Positions 1 through 5,349 of a stretch of 8,566 bases of DNA are shown here, piece after piece. Origin of the DNA: Deltaproteobacteria bacterium. Its GTDB lineage: Bacteria > Desulfobacterota > Desulfobacteria > Desulfobacterales > C00003060. The first letter of the stretch is position 1; each line of letters starts with the position of its first letter. Location: contig QMMV01000060.1 of NCBI GenBank assembly GCA_003647435.1, forward strand, positions 1 through 8,566, read 5' to 3'. The notes below the pieces were generated by a model, which saw only the letters and a list, made by a program, of their open reading frames with translations, did not search any database and was not told the origin of the DNA. A program made the translations under genes and the position numbers.

Positions 1-119
1 AAAACAGACACAATGAGCATACGGGCAATCCGGTATAGACCGCCTCAAACTCAGACAGTGAGACAGCCTATACCGGATTGCCCGTATGCGATAATATTTT
101 CAAAAGGCTAAAATGATAC
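1..119 (+). mobile_element. GTAAC/GATAC MITE copy 1, hairpin-bearing, left end cut by window
   Basis: This is the right part of a small non-autonomous element. Seen: the inner left sequence AAAACAGACA, a hairpin with perfectly complementary 22-nt arms (17-38 and 68-89) and a 29-nt loop (39-67), then AATATTTTCAAAAGGCTAAAATGATAC ends at 119 in pieces matching the right ends of the copies at 253 and 1190. The left terminus lies before the window. The loop reads CTCAAACTCAGACAGTGAG, which is the reverse complement of the loop of the copy at 1190 apart from a few bases. The base sequence after the right end is GAACAATG, the expected target duplicate if insertion makes 8-bp duplicates. There is no coding capacity. 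Confidence 0.8.
17..89. repeat. Long perfect hairpin of MITE copy 1
   Basis: The arms 17-38 and 68-89 are 22 of 22 complementary, starting GCATACGGGCAATCC and ending GGATTGCCCGTATGC. The loop is 39-67. The arms align with, but differ from, those at 1228-1302 (shared core GGC-ATCCG and AGACCG), with each change matched on the opposite arm. There is no T tract directly after either arm, so it does not look like an ordinary intrinsic terminator. Confidence 0.85.
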
Positions 120-166
120 GAACAATGGAAGAATGGGCACCAAAGGATTTTTATTTTTTCCATCAT
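68..166 (-). pseudogene. Possible 5' fragment of a gene cut by MITE copy 1
   Basis: An ATG-ATG pair at 166-161 opens a frame starting MMEKIKILWCPFFHCS that enters the right end of the MITE at 119 and stops inside its hairpin (TAG at 70-68), giving 32 codons. The host-derived part is only about 15 residues, and I do not recognise it. The upstream GGGA is a weak ribosome binding site. It may be the start of a gene truncated by the insertion, or chance. Its other half would lie to the left of the window. Confidence 0.2.
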
Positions 167-201
167 TCCCTGATCGAGCCTGCAACAACGCAAATAAATA
201 G

Positions 202-414
202 CTATAATTCCAATGCCTTATAGAAATCCCGAGGCATAATATTACCTAATTCGTAACACTTTAGCTCTTTTAAAAAACAGACATACGGACTAATATTTTC
301 AAAAAGCTAAACTGATACCAAAAATCTAAACTGATACCCTAATTCCTTTAGAGCTCCATTAAATATTTCCAGCGCCACCTCCTCGGTTTTTGCTTTGTGA
401 CGAATGATGGACAC
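202..414 (-). pseudogene. Short reading frame split by MITE copy 2
   Basis: Reading minus from GTG at 414, the frame runs MSIIRHKAKTEEVALEIF... into the element and stops at TAG (309-307). If the element (253-337) and one 8-bp duplicate are removed, the frame passes smoothly through the junction (...ALKELGNIMPRDFYKALEL) and stops at TAG 204-202, giving 39 codons after GTG. It lies directly downstream of the thioesterase, in the same frame as it and separated only by that gene's TAA at 423-421. No clear ribosome binding site precedes the GTG, so it may have been a coupled small gene or the tail of something larger. I do not recognise the product; it looks like a charged amphipathic helix. Confidence 0.4.
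253..337 (+). mobile_element. GTAAC/GATAC MITE copy 2, hairpin-less, perfect 8-bp target duplication
   Basis: The left end is GTAACACTTTAGCTCTTTTA at 253 and the right end is CTAAACTGATAC ending at 337. The element is flanked by identical 8-bp direct repeats CCTAATTC (245-252 and 338-345), the mark of transposition. It lacks the hairpin: CATACGGA joins almost directly to CTAATATTTTC. The right terminus is tandemly duplicated, 19 bp at 300-318 and 319-337 with one mismatch (CAAAAAGCTAAACTGATAC and CAAAAATCTAAACTGATAC). The target duplicate abuts the outer copy. It has split a short reading frame on the minus strand. Confidence 0.85.
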
Positions 415-420
415 GCGATG

Positions 421-849
421 TTATGACTGCACCCGTCTGATATTATAAACAGCCCGGCCTTCGGCAATAATCGTGTCTTTGTCCTTTGCACTATAGACCC
501 GTGTGTGTACAACCCCTACACGATTGCCTACCCGCTGGACCTCAGATTCTGCAATAATGCCATCATCCGGGCCAGGCCTCAAGTAGTCCACCCTTATATC
601 AACCGTTGAGATTCGGTCTTCTTTGCTAAAATGTGTCCATACGGCCGCCCCTCCACAGGTATCAATGAGGGCAGAAATAATCCCTCCGTGAAGTGCTGGG
701 CGGCGCGTATCTCCAATAAATTCATTGCGAAAAGGAATCAAAAACCTTGCAAACCCCGGTCTCAGTTCATCGACTATGACTCCGAGGTGCCTGTTGAAAG
801 GGACTTGATCTTCCATCAACTTTCTTATTTCGTCTAAGCTTTTTCCCAT
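421..849 (-). CDS. PaaI-family hotdog-fold acyl-CoA thioesterase
   Basis: Predicted cytoplasmic thioesterase of 142 residues, the usual size for a single hotdog domain. These enzymes hydrolyse acyl-CoA (often aromatic or medium/short-chain) to free acid and CoA; the substrate cannot be read from the sequence. The hotdog signature LHGGIISALIDTCGGAAV is at residues 53-70, with the HGG turn at 54-56 and Asp63 in the central helix. STVDIRVDYLRPG (81-93) is the typical second strand, followed by AESEVQRVGNRVGVVHTRVY. An upstream in-frame GTG (864) would add MQEKR, but AGGAG sits 6 nt before the ATG at 849, so I choose that start. A 35-codon gene precedes it by 22 nt, probably in the same transcript. 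The stop is TAA at 423-421. Confidence 0.85.
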   Translation of the reverse strand: MGKSLDEIRKLMEDQVPFNRHLGVIVDELRPGFARFLIPFRNEFIGDTRRPALHGGIISALIDTCGGAAVWTHFSKEDRISTVDIRVDYLRPGPDDGIIAESEVQRVGNRVGVVHTRVYSAKDKDTIIAEGRAVYNIRRVQS

Positions 850-870
850 TCTTTTCTCCTGCACTGGGTT

Positions 871-895
871 CTCAGGAAACCGCGGGATTCCTGAG
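871..895. promoter_or_regulatory. Hairpin at the end of the small leader gene
   Basis: CTCAGGAA (871-878) and TTCCTGAG (888-895) are perfectly complementary around a 9-nt GC-rich loop. In the minus-strand mRNA it covers the last codons and stop of the 35-codon gene and ends 21 nt before the thioesterase ATG. It could couple or attenuate translation of the thioesterase. There is no T tract, so a terminator is unlikely. Confidence 0.35.
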
Positions 896-979
896 ATCCT
901 TCTTTTTGGACATCAGGGCATAGTGCCCAAACACCTTCTTTGCGGTATTGAGTATAAATTCTCCTTGTCCCCGTTTCAT
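872..979 (-). CDS. Small 35-residue protein upstream of the thioesterase
   Basis: An ATG at 979 follows a strong ribosome binding site (GAGGAAGGGGA, about 5 nt upstream) and opens a 35-codon frame ending with TGA at 874-872. The product starts MKRGQGEFILNTAKKVFGHY and ends NPAVS. It is basic, with no signal peptide or membrane segment. The next gene starts 22 nt later. A promoter with -35 TTGACG and -10 TATCTT lies at a suitable distance upstream, so this is the first frame of the transcript. It could be a genuine small protein, a leader peptide affecting thioesterase translation, or the remnant of a longer gene. I do not recognise a family. Confidence 0.5.
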   Translation of the reverse strand: MKRGQGEFILNTAKKVFGHYALMSKKKDLRNPAVS

Positions 980-1002
980 GTTCCCCTTCCTCGCCTGTAT
1001 AT

Positions 1003-1055
1003 TTAGACTAATGCCGTTTTTGAGTCTAAGATAACCGCAAAAAAAGCGGCGTCAA
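1003..1055 (-). promoter_or_regulatory. Promoter with overlapping palindromic operator for the thioesterase transcript
   Basis: On the minus strand, TTGACG (1055-1050) and TATCTT (1033-1028) are separated by 16 nt and resemble sigma-70 -35/-10 boxes. The perfect inverted repeat TTAGACT (1003-1009) and AGTCTAA (1023-1029), separated by 13 nt, overlaps the -10 and the expected start point, an arrangement typical of a repressor site. The regulator is not in the window. The promoter points at the 35-codon gene (979) and the thioesterase. Confidence 0.5.
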
Positions 1056-1189
1056 GAAGTATTTTTAGTAACTACTCAGGTTGCTTGCCAGGTTCGGGGT
1101 TTCACGATGAAGTCTGGGTTGGTCACCTTGCGCTCTTTAGATTTCTTGAGATAACCGTTCAATTTTCATCAGTCTGACCTTGAACTGTG

Positions 1190-1332
1190 GTAACACTTTA
1201 GCTCTTTTAAAAAAACAGACATACGGAGCGGACAGGCCATCCGATTGGAGACTGGCTCACTGTATGAGTTTGAGACGGTCTCCAATCGGATGGCCTGTCC
1301 GCAACAATATTTTCAAAAAGCTAAACTGATAC
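1190..1332 (+). mobile_element. GTAAC/GATAC MITE copy 3, full length with hairpin and perfect target duplication
   Basis: This is the complete 143-bp reference copy. The left end GTAACACTTTAGCTCTTTTA and the right end (minus-strand reading GTATCAGTTTAGCTTTTTGA) match at about 19 of the first 24 positions. Identical 8-bp direct repeats GAACTGTG flank it (1182-1189 and 1333-1340). Inside are the spacer CAGACATACGGA, a long hairpin (1228-1302), then AACAATATTTTC. GTAA-type ends and 8-bp duplicates would fit mobilisation by an IS66-like transposase, but this is only an inference from known end types; no transposase is in the window. Confidence 0.85.
1228..1302. repeat. Long perfect hairpin of MITE copy 3
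   Basis: The arms 1228-1252 and 1278-1302 are 25 of 25 complementary (GCGGACAGGCCATCC... and ...GGATGGCCTGTCCGC). The 25-nt loop 1253-1277 contains GCTCACTGTATGAGTTTGAG, the reverse complement of the loop in copy 1. The T run of the left flank is about 12 nt beyond the arm on the minus strand, too far for a standard terminator. Confidence 0.85.
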
Positions 1333-1368
1333 GAACTGTGAACCCCGGAACTTTGAACCTGAGTAGTT

Positions 1369-1693
1369 CCCTTTGTTTCAGCTTTTCTTCCATAGCCGGA
1401 CTCCACGAATTTACGACGCCGTAAATCTTTTTATTAATCTTTTCATCGAAGATAAGGCAAGAGGAAAAGGAGTTTCAGAGAGCCACCTTTGCATTTGACA
1501 TCTCGCATCAGTTGGAATAGCCTTAATAAAACAAAAAGTGCGATGCACAAGAAAGTATCCAAAATGGTATTGTTTCTGTTTGGCATCGCTCTCTGTTGGA
1601 TTATATTCGGCAGAGCGCACATAGAGACATCCTTGAAGCTGGTGCGGGTTGAAAGTATTAATGCCAGATTTCCCAGTACCTGAAAGCATACAC
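1369..1693. other. Leader region of pyrD without a supported gene
   Basis: There is no confident gene in these 325 bases. At 1409-1426 a 7-bp hairpin (ATTTACG, loop ACGC, CGTAAAT) is followed by CTTTTTA, a possible weak plus-strand terminator isolating pyrD. TTGACA at 1495-1500 with TAGCCT 17 nt later (1518-1523) is a weak promoter candidate for pyrD. A short plus frame (ATG 1543, stop 1683) would encode a 46-residue peptide with one hydrophobic stretch (VLFLFGIALCWIIFG). It has no ribosome binding site, so I do not call it a gene. Confidence 0.4.
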
Positions 1694-2611
1694 ATGGGCG
1701 AGCCGAACCTCGCTGTGGAAATAGGCGGTATATCAATGAAGAACCCCGTCATTGCCGCCTCCGGGACCTTTGGATATGGTCAGGAATTTGCCCCTTTCGT
1801 TGATTTAAACCGCCTCGGCGCAATCATCGTCAAAGGTCTTTCTCTTGAGCCGTCTCCCGGCAATCCACCGCCTCGCATCGTAGAAACCTGCGGCGGCATG
1901 TTAAACGCCATTGGCCTGGAAAACGTGGGCATTGAGGCCTTTGTTCGGGAAAAACTCCCGTTTCTCCAAACCTTCAACACCCCCGTTATCTTGAACATAT
2001 ATGGGAGGAGTATCGATGAATATGTTGAGCTTGCCGGGCGCATTCAGCGCCTCGATGCAATCGCAGGAATCGAATTAAACATCTCATGCCCCAACGTAAA
2101 GGCCGGAGGTGCCTTTTTTGGAACCGATCCAAAGCGTGCTTTTCAGGTCACAAAAGCCGTACGACAACAGACAGAGCTTCCCTTGATTGTCAAGCTCTCT
2201 CCAAATGTAACCGATATCAAGACTATTGCACGGAGCGTGGAAGAGGGGGGAGCCGATGCTATTTCACTGATTAACACCATTACAGCAATGGCGGTTGATG
2301 TGGAAAACCGCAGGCCAAGGCTTGCCAGTATCGTGGGAGGGCTATCAGGGCCAGCCATTAAGCCCGTTGCGCTCCGAATGGTCTGGGAAACTGCTAAGGC
2401 GGTTCACGTTCCGGTTATCGGCATCGGCGGAATAATGGATGTCACAGATGCCATGGAGTTCTTAATTGTGGGGGCCCGCGCTATACAGGTAGGAACAGCC
2501 AATTTCGTAGATCCCCGGGCAACAGTAGAGATCGTAGAAGGCCTGAAGGCTTACCTGATAAAACACAATATTGCCGATATCGGCAATGTCACGGGAAGTC
2601 TCGTGACATAA
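1694..2611 (+). CDS. pyrD: Dihydroorotate dehydrogenase, class 1B catalytic subunit
   Basis: Oxidises dihydroorotate to orotate in pyrimidine synthesis, in the cytoplasm, using FMN; class 1B enzymes pass electrons to NAD through the Fe-S/FAD subunit PyrK. From the chosen start it is 305 residues, normal for the class. Seen: KNPVIAASGTFGYG (16-29), Lys47, the substrate loop GNPPPRIVET and NAIGLEN (71-77), the active-site NISCPNVKAGG with Cys132 as catalytic base (class 2 has Ser), Lys167, and the FMN-phosphate sites GIGGI (243-247) and GARAIQVGTA (260-269). In-frame starts exist at TTG 1649 and ATG 1661; I prefer ATG 1694 because it puts LAVEIGG at the family position, although its ribosome binding site (GAAAG) is weak. 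pyrK is not adjacent in this window, unlike in many genomes. Confidence 0.93.
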   Translation: MGEPNLAVEIGGISMKNPVIAASGTFGYGQEFAPFVDLNRLGAIIVKGLSLEPSPGNPPPRIVETCGGMLNAIGLENVGIEAFVREKLPFLQTFNTPVILNIYGRSIDEYVELAGRIQRLDAIAGIELNISCPNVKAGGAFFGTDPKRAFQVTKAVRQQTELPLIVKLSPNVTDIKTIARSVEEGGADAISLINTITAMAVDVENRRPRLASIVGGLSGPAIKPVALRMVWETAKAVHVPVIGIGGIMDVTDAMEFLIVGARAIQVGTANFVDPRATVEIVEGLKAYLIKHNIADIGNVTGSLVT

Positions 2612-2622
2612 TTCCTTATTTT
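2586..2622 (+). terminator. Possible pyrD terminator hairpin overlapping the stop
   Basis: ATGTCACG (2586-2593) and CGTGACAT (2602-2609) form a perfect 8-bp stem with an 8-nt loop. The second arm reaches into the TAA stop (2609-2611). It is followed by AATTCCTTATTTTAC, which is T-rich but not a clean T run. The convergent tRNA gene lies about 50 nt beyond. Confidence 0.35.
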
Positions 2623-2663
2623 ACAACTGGCTCCCGCAACTGTTCAGAGAGCACTGGAGTGCT

Positions 2664-2738
2664 TGGTAGGCACGACGGGATTTGAACCCGTGACCTCTAC
2701 CGTGTCAGGGTAGCGCTCTCCCCCTGAGCTACGTGCCT
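2664..2738 (-). tRNA. tRNA-Val (anticodon GAC)
   Basis: On the minus strand a full cloverleaf is seen: acceptor AGGCACG pairs with CGTGCCT, the D arm is GCTC/GAGC, the anticodon stem CTACC/GGTAG encloses loop CTGACAC with anticodon GAC (2706-2704), and the T arm is ACGGG-TTCAAAT-CCCGT. The discriminator is A and CCA is encoded (2666-2664). GAC reads valine codons GUC and GUU. Directly after the CCA is a perfect small hairpin AGCACT-GG-AGTGCT (2650-2663 on +), a possible processing or 3' trailer signal. A MITE copy sits 20 nt upstream of the mature 5' end. Confidence 0.96.
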
Positions 2739-2758
2739 GCATACACGATTTCACGGTT

Positions 2759-2823
2759 GTATCAGTTTAGATTTTTGAAAATATTAGTCCATATGACTGT
2801 TTTTAAAAGAGCTAAAGTGTTAC
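2759..2823 (-). mobile_element. GTAAC/GATAC MITE copy 4, 65 bp, hairpin-less, reversed
   Basis: Read on the minus strand it begins GTAACACTTTAGCTCTTTTA, passes CAGTCATATGGACTAATATT and ends TCTAAACTGATAC, matching the hairpin-less copy at 253 almost base for base. The flanking 8-mers TCACGGTT (2751-2758) and TTACGTTT (2824-2831) agree at 6 of 8, consistent with an old target duplication. It lies between pgsA and tRNA-Val. Confidence 0.8.
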
Positions 2824-2834
2824 TTACGTTTTTT

Positions 2835-2863
2835 TGATTAACAGCTATCCTTACCCATGTCAA
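2835..2863 (-). promoter_or_regulatory. Candidate tRNA-Val promoter, separated from its gene by MITE copy 4
   Basis: On the minus strand a consensus TTGACA (2863-2858) overlaps the pgsA stop codon. Poor -10 candidates follow: TAATCA after 17 nt or GTTAAT after 15 nt. Without the 65-bp MITE and one 8-bp duplicate, the -10 would lie about 23 nt before the mature tRNA, a normal distance. The -35 is perfect but the -10 is weak, so this stays a candidate. Confidence 0.3.
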
Positions 2864-3477
2864 GGCATCTTTGAAGACTGCTCGCTGAGAATATTCATGC
2901 CCCTGTAAATATACTGAAATCCGGAAACCGTTGTCATGCCGGCCGCGAACCAGAAGAGTAACCACTCGATCGTGGGCAAGCTCGGCACCTGAACACGAAC
3001 CAACACCCAGCACACACATAGCACTTGAGCCACCGTAGTTATCTTGCTCAAGACCGAAGGCCTTACTTCAAACTTCGCATTCACGATATTGAACAAGCCC
3101 ACTCCAAACAGAATCAGCAGATCACGCGTTATAACAATGACTGTAAGCCAACCCGGAAGCAGGCGGTGAATTGCCAGCATCACAAAGGCTGTGGACAATA
3201 ACAATTTATCGGCAGCAGGGTCCAGATAAGCCCCAATTGTAGTCTTTTGTTTAAGGAGACGGGCTATAAGACCGTCGAGGCTATCTGTAACCACGGCGAT
3301 CGTAAAAACAAACAAGGCGGAACCTAAAGCATGTCTGATCAAGCAGATAGCAAAAAGAGGGGTAAGCAGTATTCTCAGTAGGGTAAGGATATTGGGCAGG
3401 TTTATCGGAATGGCTTGTTTCATGGTTTTCACGCTTGGGCAGATATCTCGCTGCACCGGCACAAGCAAAGATCTCAT
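2860..3477 (-). CDS. pgsA: CDP-alcohol phosphatidyltransferase, probably phosphatidylglycerophosphate synthase
   Basis: An inner-membrane enzyme that joins CDP-diacylglycerol to an alcohol, most likely glycerol-3-phosphate, the committed step to phosphatidylglycerol. The family motif D-x2-D-G-x2-A-R-x8-G-x3-D-x3-D is complete: Asp65, Asp68, Gly69, Ala72, Arg73, Gly82, Asp86 and Asp90. Several hydrophobic segments surround it (about 31-62, 91-104, 108-130, 148-160, 171-184). NLPNILTLLRI (26-36) is the typical PgsA opening. The first ATG (3477) overlaps the TAA of the upstream gene as TAATG, suggesting coupling. An internal ATG at 3423 would give 187 residues, closer to the family length, so the start is uncertain. 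It is the last gene of the operon. The alcohol substrate is inferred; other CDP-alcohol transferases share the motif. Confidence 0.8.
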   Translation of the reverse strand: MRSLLVPVQRDICPSVKTMKQAIPINLPNILTLLRILLTPLFAICLIRHALGSALFVFTIAVVTDSLDGLIARLLKQKTTIGAYLDPAADKLLLSTAFVMLAIHRLLPGWLTVIVITRDLLILFGVGLFNIVNAKFEVRPSVLSKITTVAQVLCVCWVLVRVQVPSLPTIEWLLFWFAAGMTTVSGFQYIYRGMNILSEQSSKMP

Positions 3478-4691
3478 TACATGTGATTCTGTTTCTCCAT
3501 TAACTCAAGTTTTATCTCGTTTTGACCAATTTCAAGGATGTTTATTCTAAAGCCTTCAAACCTCTGCGCCATCAAGTCGTCCGCCAGTGTGCTGGCATCC
3601 CCCCTTACCTCTGCGTCCATTCTGGCCTCTCCAGCCTTGATTGCCCGCAAATAAACGTTTTTGACGCCACGGACATCATTTCTGAGAGTCGTTCGGAAGC
3701 GGACAAAATCAGCATATTCCTTAATACCCTTCACAAACAGTTGTACGAGGTTCGACCGGTTTGTTTGCCCGTTCCAGCTGGCTATGATTTGCCCCGTTAG
3801 GTCTTCAGCCACGTCTGAGGCAGCAAGGCCAAGGGCGTCTGCACCTGCACCCCTTTCGCCGGAATGAAAGATAGCCCTGCTTTTTTGAGACGAACCTATC
3901 ACCATCCCGTTGTCAGTTCTGATTGCATGCACAGAAACAACGGCCTGGACAGATTTCCTGTTTGATGGCAAGAGATTGCCACTGCGACGAGCTACAGCCT
4001 TGCCGACAACAATCACGTCAACCCCAAATTGCCTTCCCAGCTTTAAGGCTTCCTCATTGCTAAGCTCGGGCTTGCTGCATTCCAGACCTATCTCAACATC
4101 TTCCATCGATTCAGAAGGATCCACCACGACAAACCCTTTTGCACGCATATATTTCGAAAGGCTATCTTCGGTCACCGACACGGAAGATAGAAAAGGGCCT
4201 TTTCTCCACCAGTATTGCGGGAAAATATCATCCACGTTCTGTTCGGAGACAAAAAACATAATCCTCGGCATCCTTCCCCGAATTGCAAGTACGCCAATTT
4301 CTTGAAGCCTATCCCTGATGGCACCTATAAGTACTGTAGCCTTCACCGCCACCCGATAATATCGACCCGACTTTGATTCGCCTATGACCTTATAATCATG
4401 AATAAACTCGCTCGACTGGTCGTAGACACGGTCGCTCAGAAGCTGAAAGTCGGCCACGACTAATGGCCAGGAAATTAGTCTGCCAACCGCTTGCTCAACT
4501 GCAGCACATAAAGCATCTCGAATTGCGTGTTCCCTTGCTTTAGACGCATCACCACGATAAATCATCCCTCTACCGACCACTTTTATGGTGGCGGCTTCAT
4601 CGGACTTCTGGCCCCATAGAGACGTATCGAATGCCGCCAAACACCAGACAAGTACAAAAACCAGCAAAACATGCTTCACAAAACTGATCAT
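3477..4691 (-). CDS. Exported FlgT-like protein (FlgT N-terminal and TolB-like middle domains)
   Basis: 404 residues with an N-terminal signal sequence (hydrophobic about 5-21, ending near residue 27-33), so periplasmic or outer-membrane associated. Residues about 34-135 resemble the FlgT N-terminal domain: VVGRGMIYRGDASKAREHAI followed by RDALCAAVEQAVGRLI, then the strand pair YKVIGESKSGRYYRVAVKATV. From about 143 (RIMFFVSEQNVDD) a TolB/FlgT-middle-like alpha-beta domain follows, containing the FGVDVIVVGKAV strand (about 223-234). The C-terminal part (about 315-400) looks like another FlgT_N/LPP20-type fold. FlgT proteins build the flagellar H-ring in Vibrio, but homologues occur without flagella and no flagellar gene is seen here, so a general envelope role is an inference. 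Ribosome binding site AAGGAAGAAGAG precedes the ATG. Confidence 0.75.
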   Translation of the reverse strand: MISFVKHVLLVFVLVWCLAAFDTSLWGQKSDEAATIKVVGRGMIYRGDASKAREHAIRDALCAAVEQAVGRLISWPLVVADFQLLSDRVYDQSSEFIHDYKVIGESKSGRYYRVAVKATVLIGAIRDRLQEIGVLAIRGRMPRIMFFVSEQNVDDIFPQYWWRKGPFLSSVSVTEDSLSKYMRAKGFVVVDPSESMEDVEIGLECSKPELSNEEALKLGRQFGVDVIVVGKAVARRSGNLLPSNRKSVQAVVSVHAIRTDNGMVIGSSQKSRAIFHSGERGAGADALGLAASDVAEDLTGQIIASWNGQTNRSNLVQLFVKGIKEYADFVRFRTTLRNDVRGVKNVYLRAIKAGEARMDAEVRGDASTLADDLMAQRFEGFRINILEIGQNEIKLELMEKQNHM

Positions 4692-4728
4692 CTCTTCTTC
4701 CTTACCACATCGTCGTATGTCTTGTAGG

Positions 4729-5325
4729 TCAATGCCTCCCGATCTCTCTCAAGGCATCCTTTGCTTCCGCTATGTGAGTATCGTTGATTTCCAAAACCTT
4801 TTTGAACAGATCACGTGCCTTCGTAAAATCGAAAGCTGCCTTATATGCCAGCCCCGTATAATAGTAAACCTCGGAACACCCAGGTGAAATGGCAACAGCC
4901 TCCCTAAAAGCCGATTCAGCCAGGCTCAGCCAGTTGCTGTCAGCAGATTCTCTGCCGATAGTACACACTCGGATGAAAACCACATCGGCATACACCTTTT
5001 CCTCGTCGTTTCTTGCAAGTTCCCTCGCTTTCCGAATCTCCTTGAAGGCCTTTTTGAAATCGCCGTTGTAAGCCCAAACAAGCCCGGAAATAGCATAGGC
5101 CTTCGAAAAAGCCGGATCAAGTTCTTTGGCCAATTGAAATTCGTGTAATGCGTTATCGTATTTGCCCAGCTCAACCAGCTTTGTGCCAGCATGCAGATGA
5201 TTTTGAGGTGTGTCCAATCGATATTTCAACGGCACAACACGAGAGGCACAACCTCCCAAGCAGCACGCGGCTGCCAACCACATCGGCATCAAAATCAAGG
5301 CCGTCATTTTCCGCCCAATTCTCAT
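4729..5325 (-). CDS. TPR-repeat outer-membrane lipoprotein
   Basis: 198 residues. The signal peptide ends in a lipobox, LGGC with Cys26 as the lipidated residue; the following Ala gives no inner-membrane retention signal, so outer-membrane sorting is expected. Tetratricopeptide-type helix pairs follow: about 43-76 (AGTKLVELGKYDNALHEFQL), about 77-110 (GLVWAYNGDFKKAFKEIRKA), and a C-terminal pair about 130-180 (AESAFREAVAISPGCSEVYY, ARDLFKKVLEIN). TPR units bind partner proteins; partners are probably the co-transcribed FlgT- and LPP20-like proteins. TTGGAGGCAGG lies 7-10 nt before the ATG. It starts 24 nt after its upstream neighbour. The 3' end is odd: another frame stays open past the stop and overlaps the next ATG, so the C-terminus may be frameshifted. 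Confidence 0.8.
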   Translation of the reverse strand: MRIGRKMTALILMPMWLAAACCLGGCASRVVPLKYRLDTPQNHLHAGTKLVELGKYDNALHEFQLAKELDPAFSKAYAISGLVWAYNGDFKKAFKEIRKARELARNDEEKVYADVVFIRVCTIGRESADSNWLSLAESAFREAVAISPGCSEVYYYTGLAYKAAFDFTKARDLFKKVLEINDTHIAEAKDALREIGRH

Positions 5326-5349
5326 TGTAAGCCTGCCTCCAACTATTGA

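Larger units (their letters stand above)
1070..1368. repeat. Older inverted-repeat element split by MITE copy 3
   Basis: The 13-bp inverted repeats AACTACTCAGGTT (1070-1082) and AACCTGAGTAGTT (1356-1368) are perfect, and the similarity continues inward imperfectly (GTTCGGGGTTTCAC near 1092-1105 against GTTCCGGGGTTCAC on the opposite strand near 1339-1352). Removing the MITE (1190-1332) and one target duplicate leaves about 148 bp, a plausible palindromic small element. No open frame of note is inside. I cannot name the family. Confidence 0.5.

Noticed and set aside
17..89. Hairpins as integron attC sites
   Set aside because: Structure-conserved, sequence-variable stems recall attC, but there are no RYYYAAC/GTTRRRY core sites, the arms are perfect without extrahelical bases, and the 8-bp duplicates point to transposition.
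1228..1302. Hairpin as a bidirectional intrinsic terminator
   Set aside because: T runs do not directly follow either arm; the nearest is about 12 nt away.
1489..1683. Short plus frame with a hydrophobic stretch before pyrD
   Set aside because: No convincing ribosome binding site at 1489 or 1543, no family recognised, and it overlaps the alternative pyrD starts; described only as part of the leader region.
1411..1752. Two long minus frames opposite the pyrD start (up to 113 codons)
   Set aside because: They overlap the conserved N-terminus of pyrD on the other strand, show no domain or ribosome binding site, and have shadow-like composition.
3522..4305. Plus-strand frames inside the FlgT-like gene (up to 131 codons)
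   Set aside because: Antisense shadows of a gene with a clear signal peptide and domain match on the other strand.
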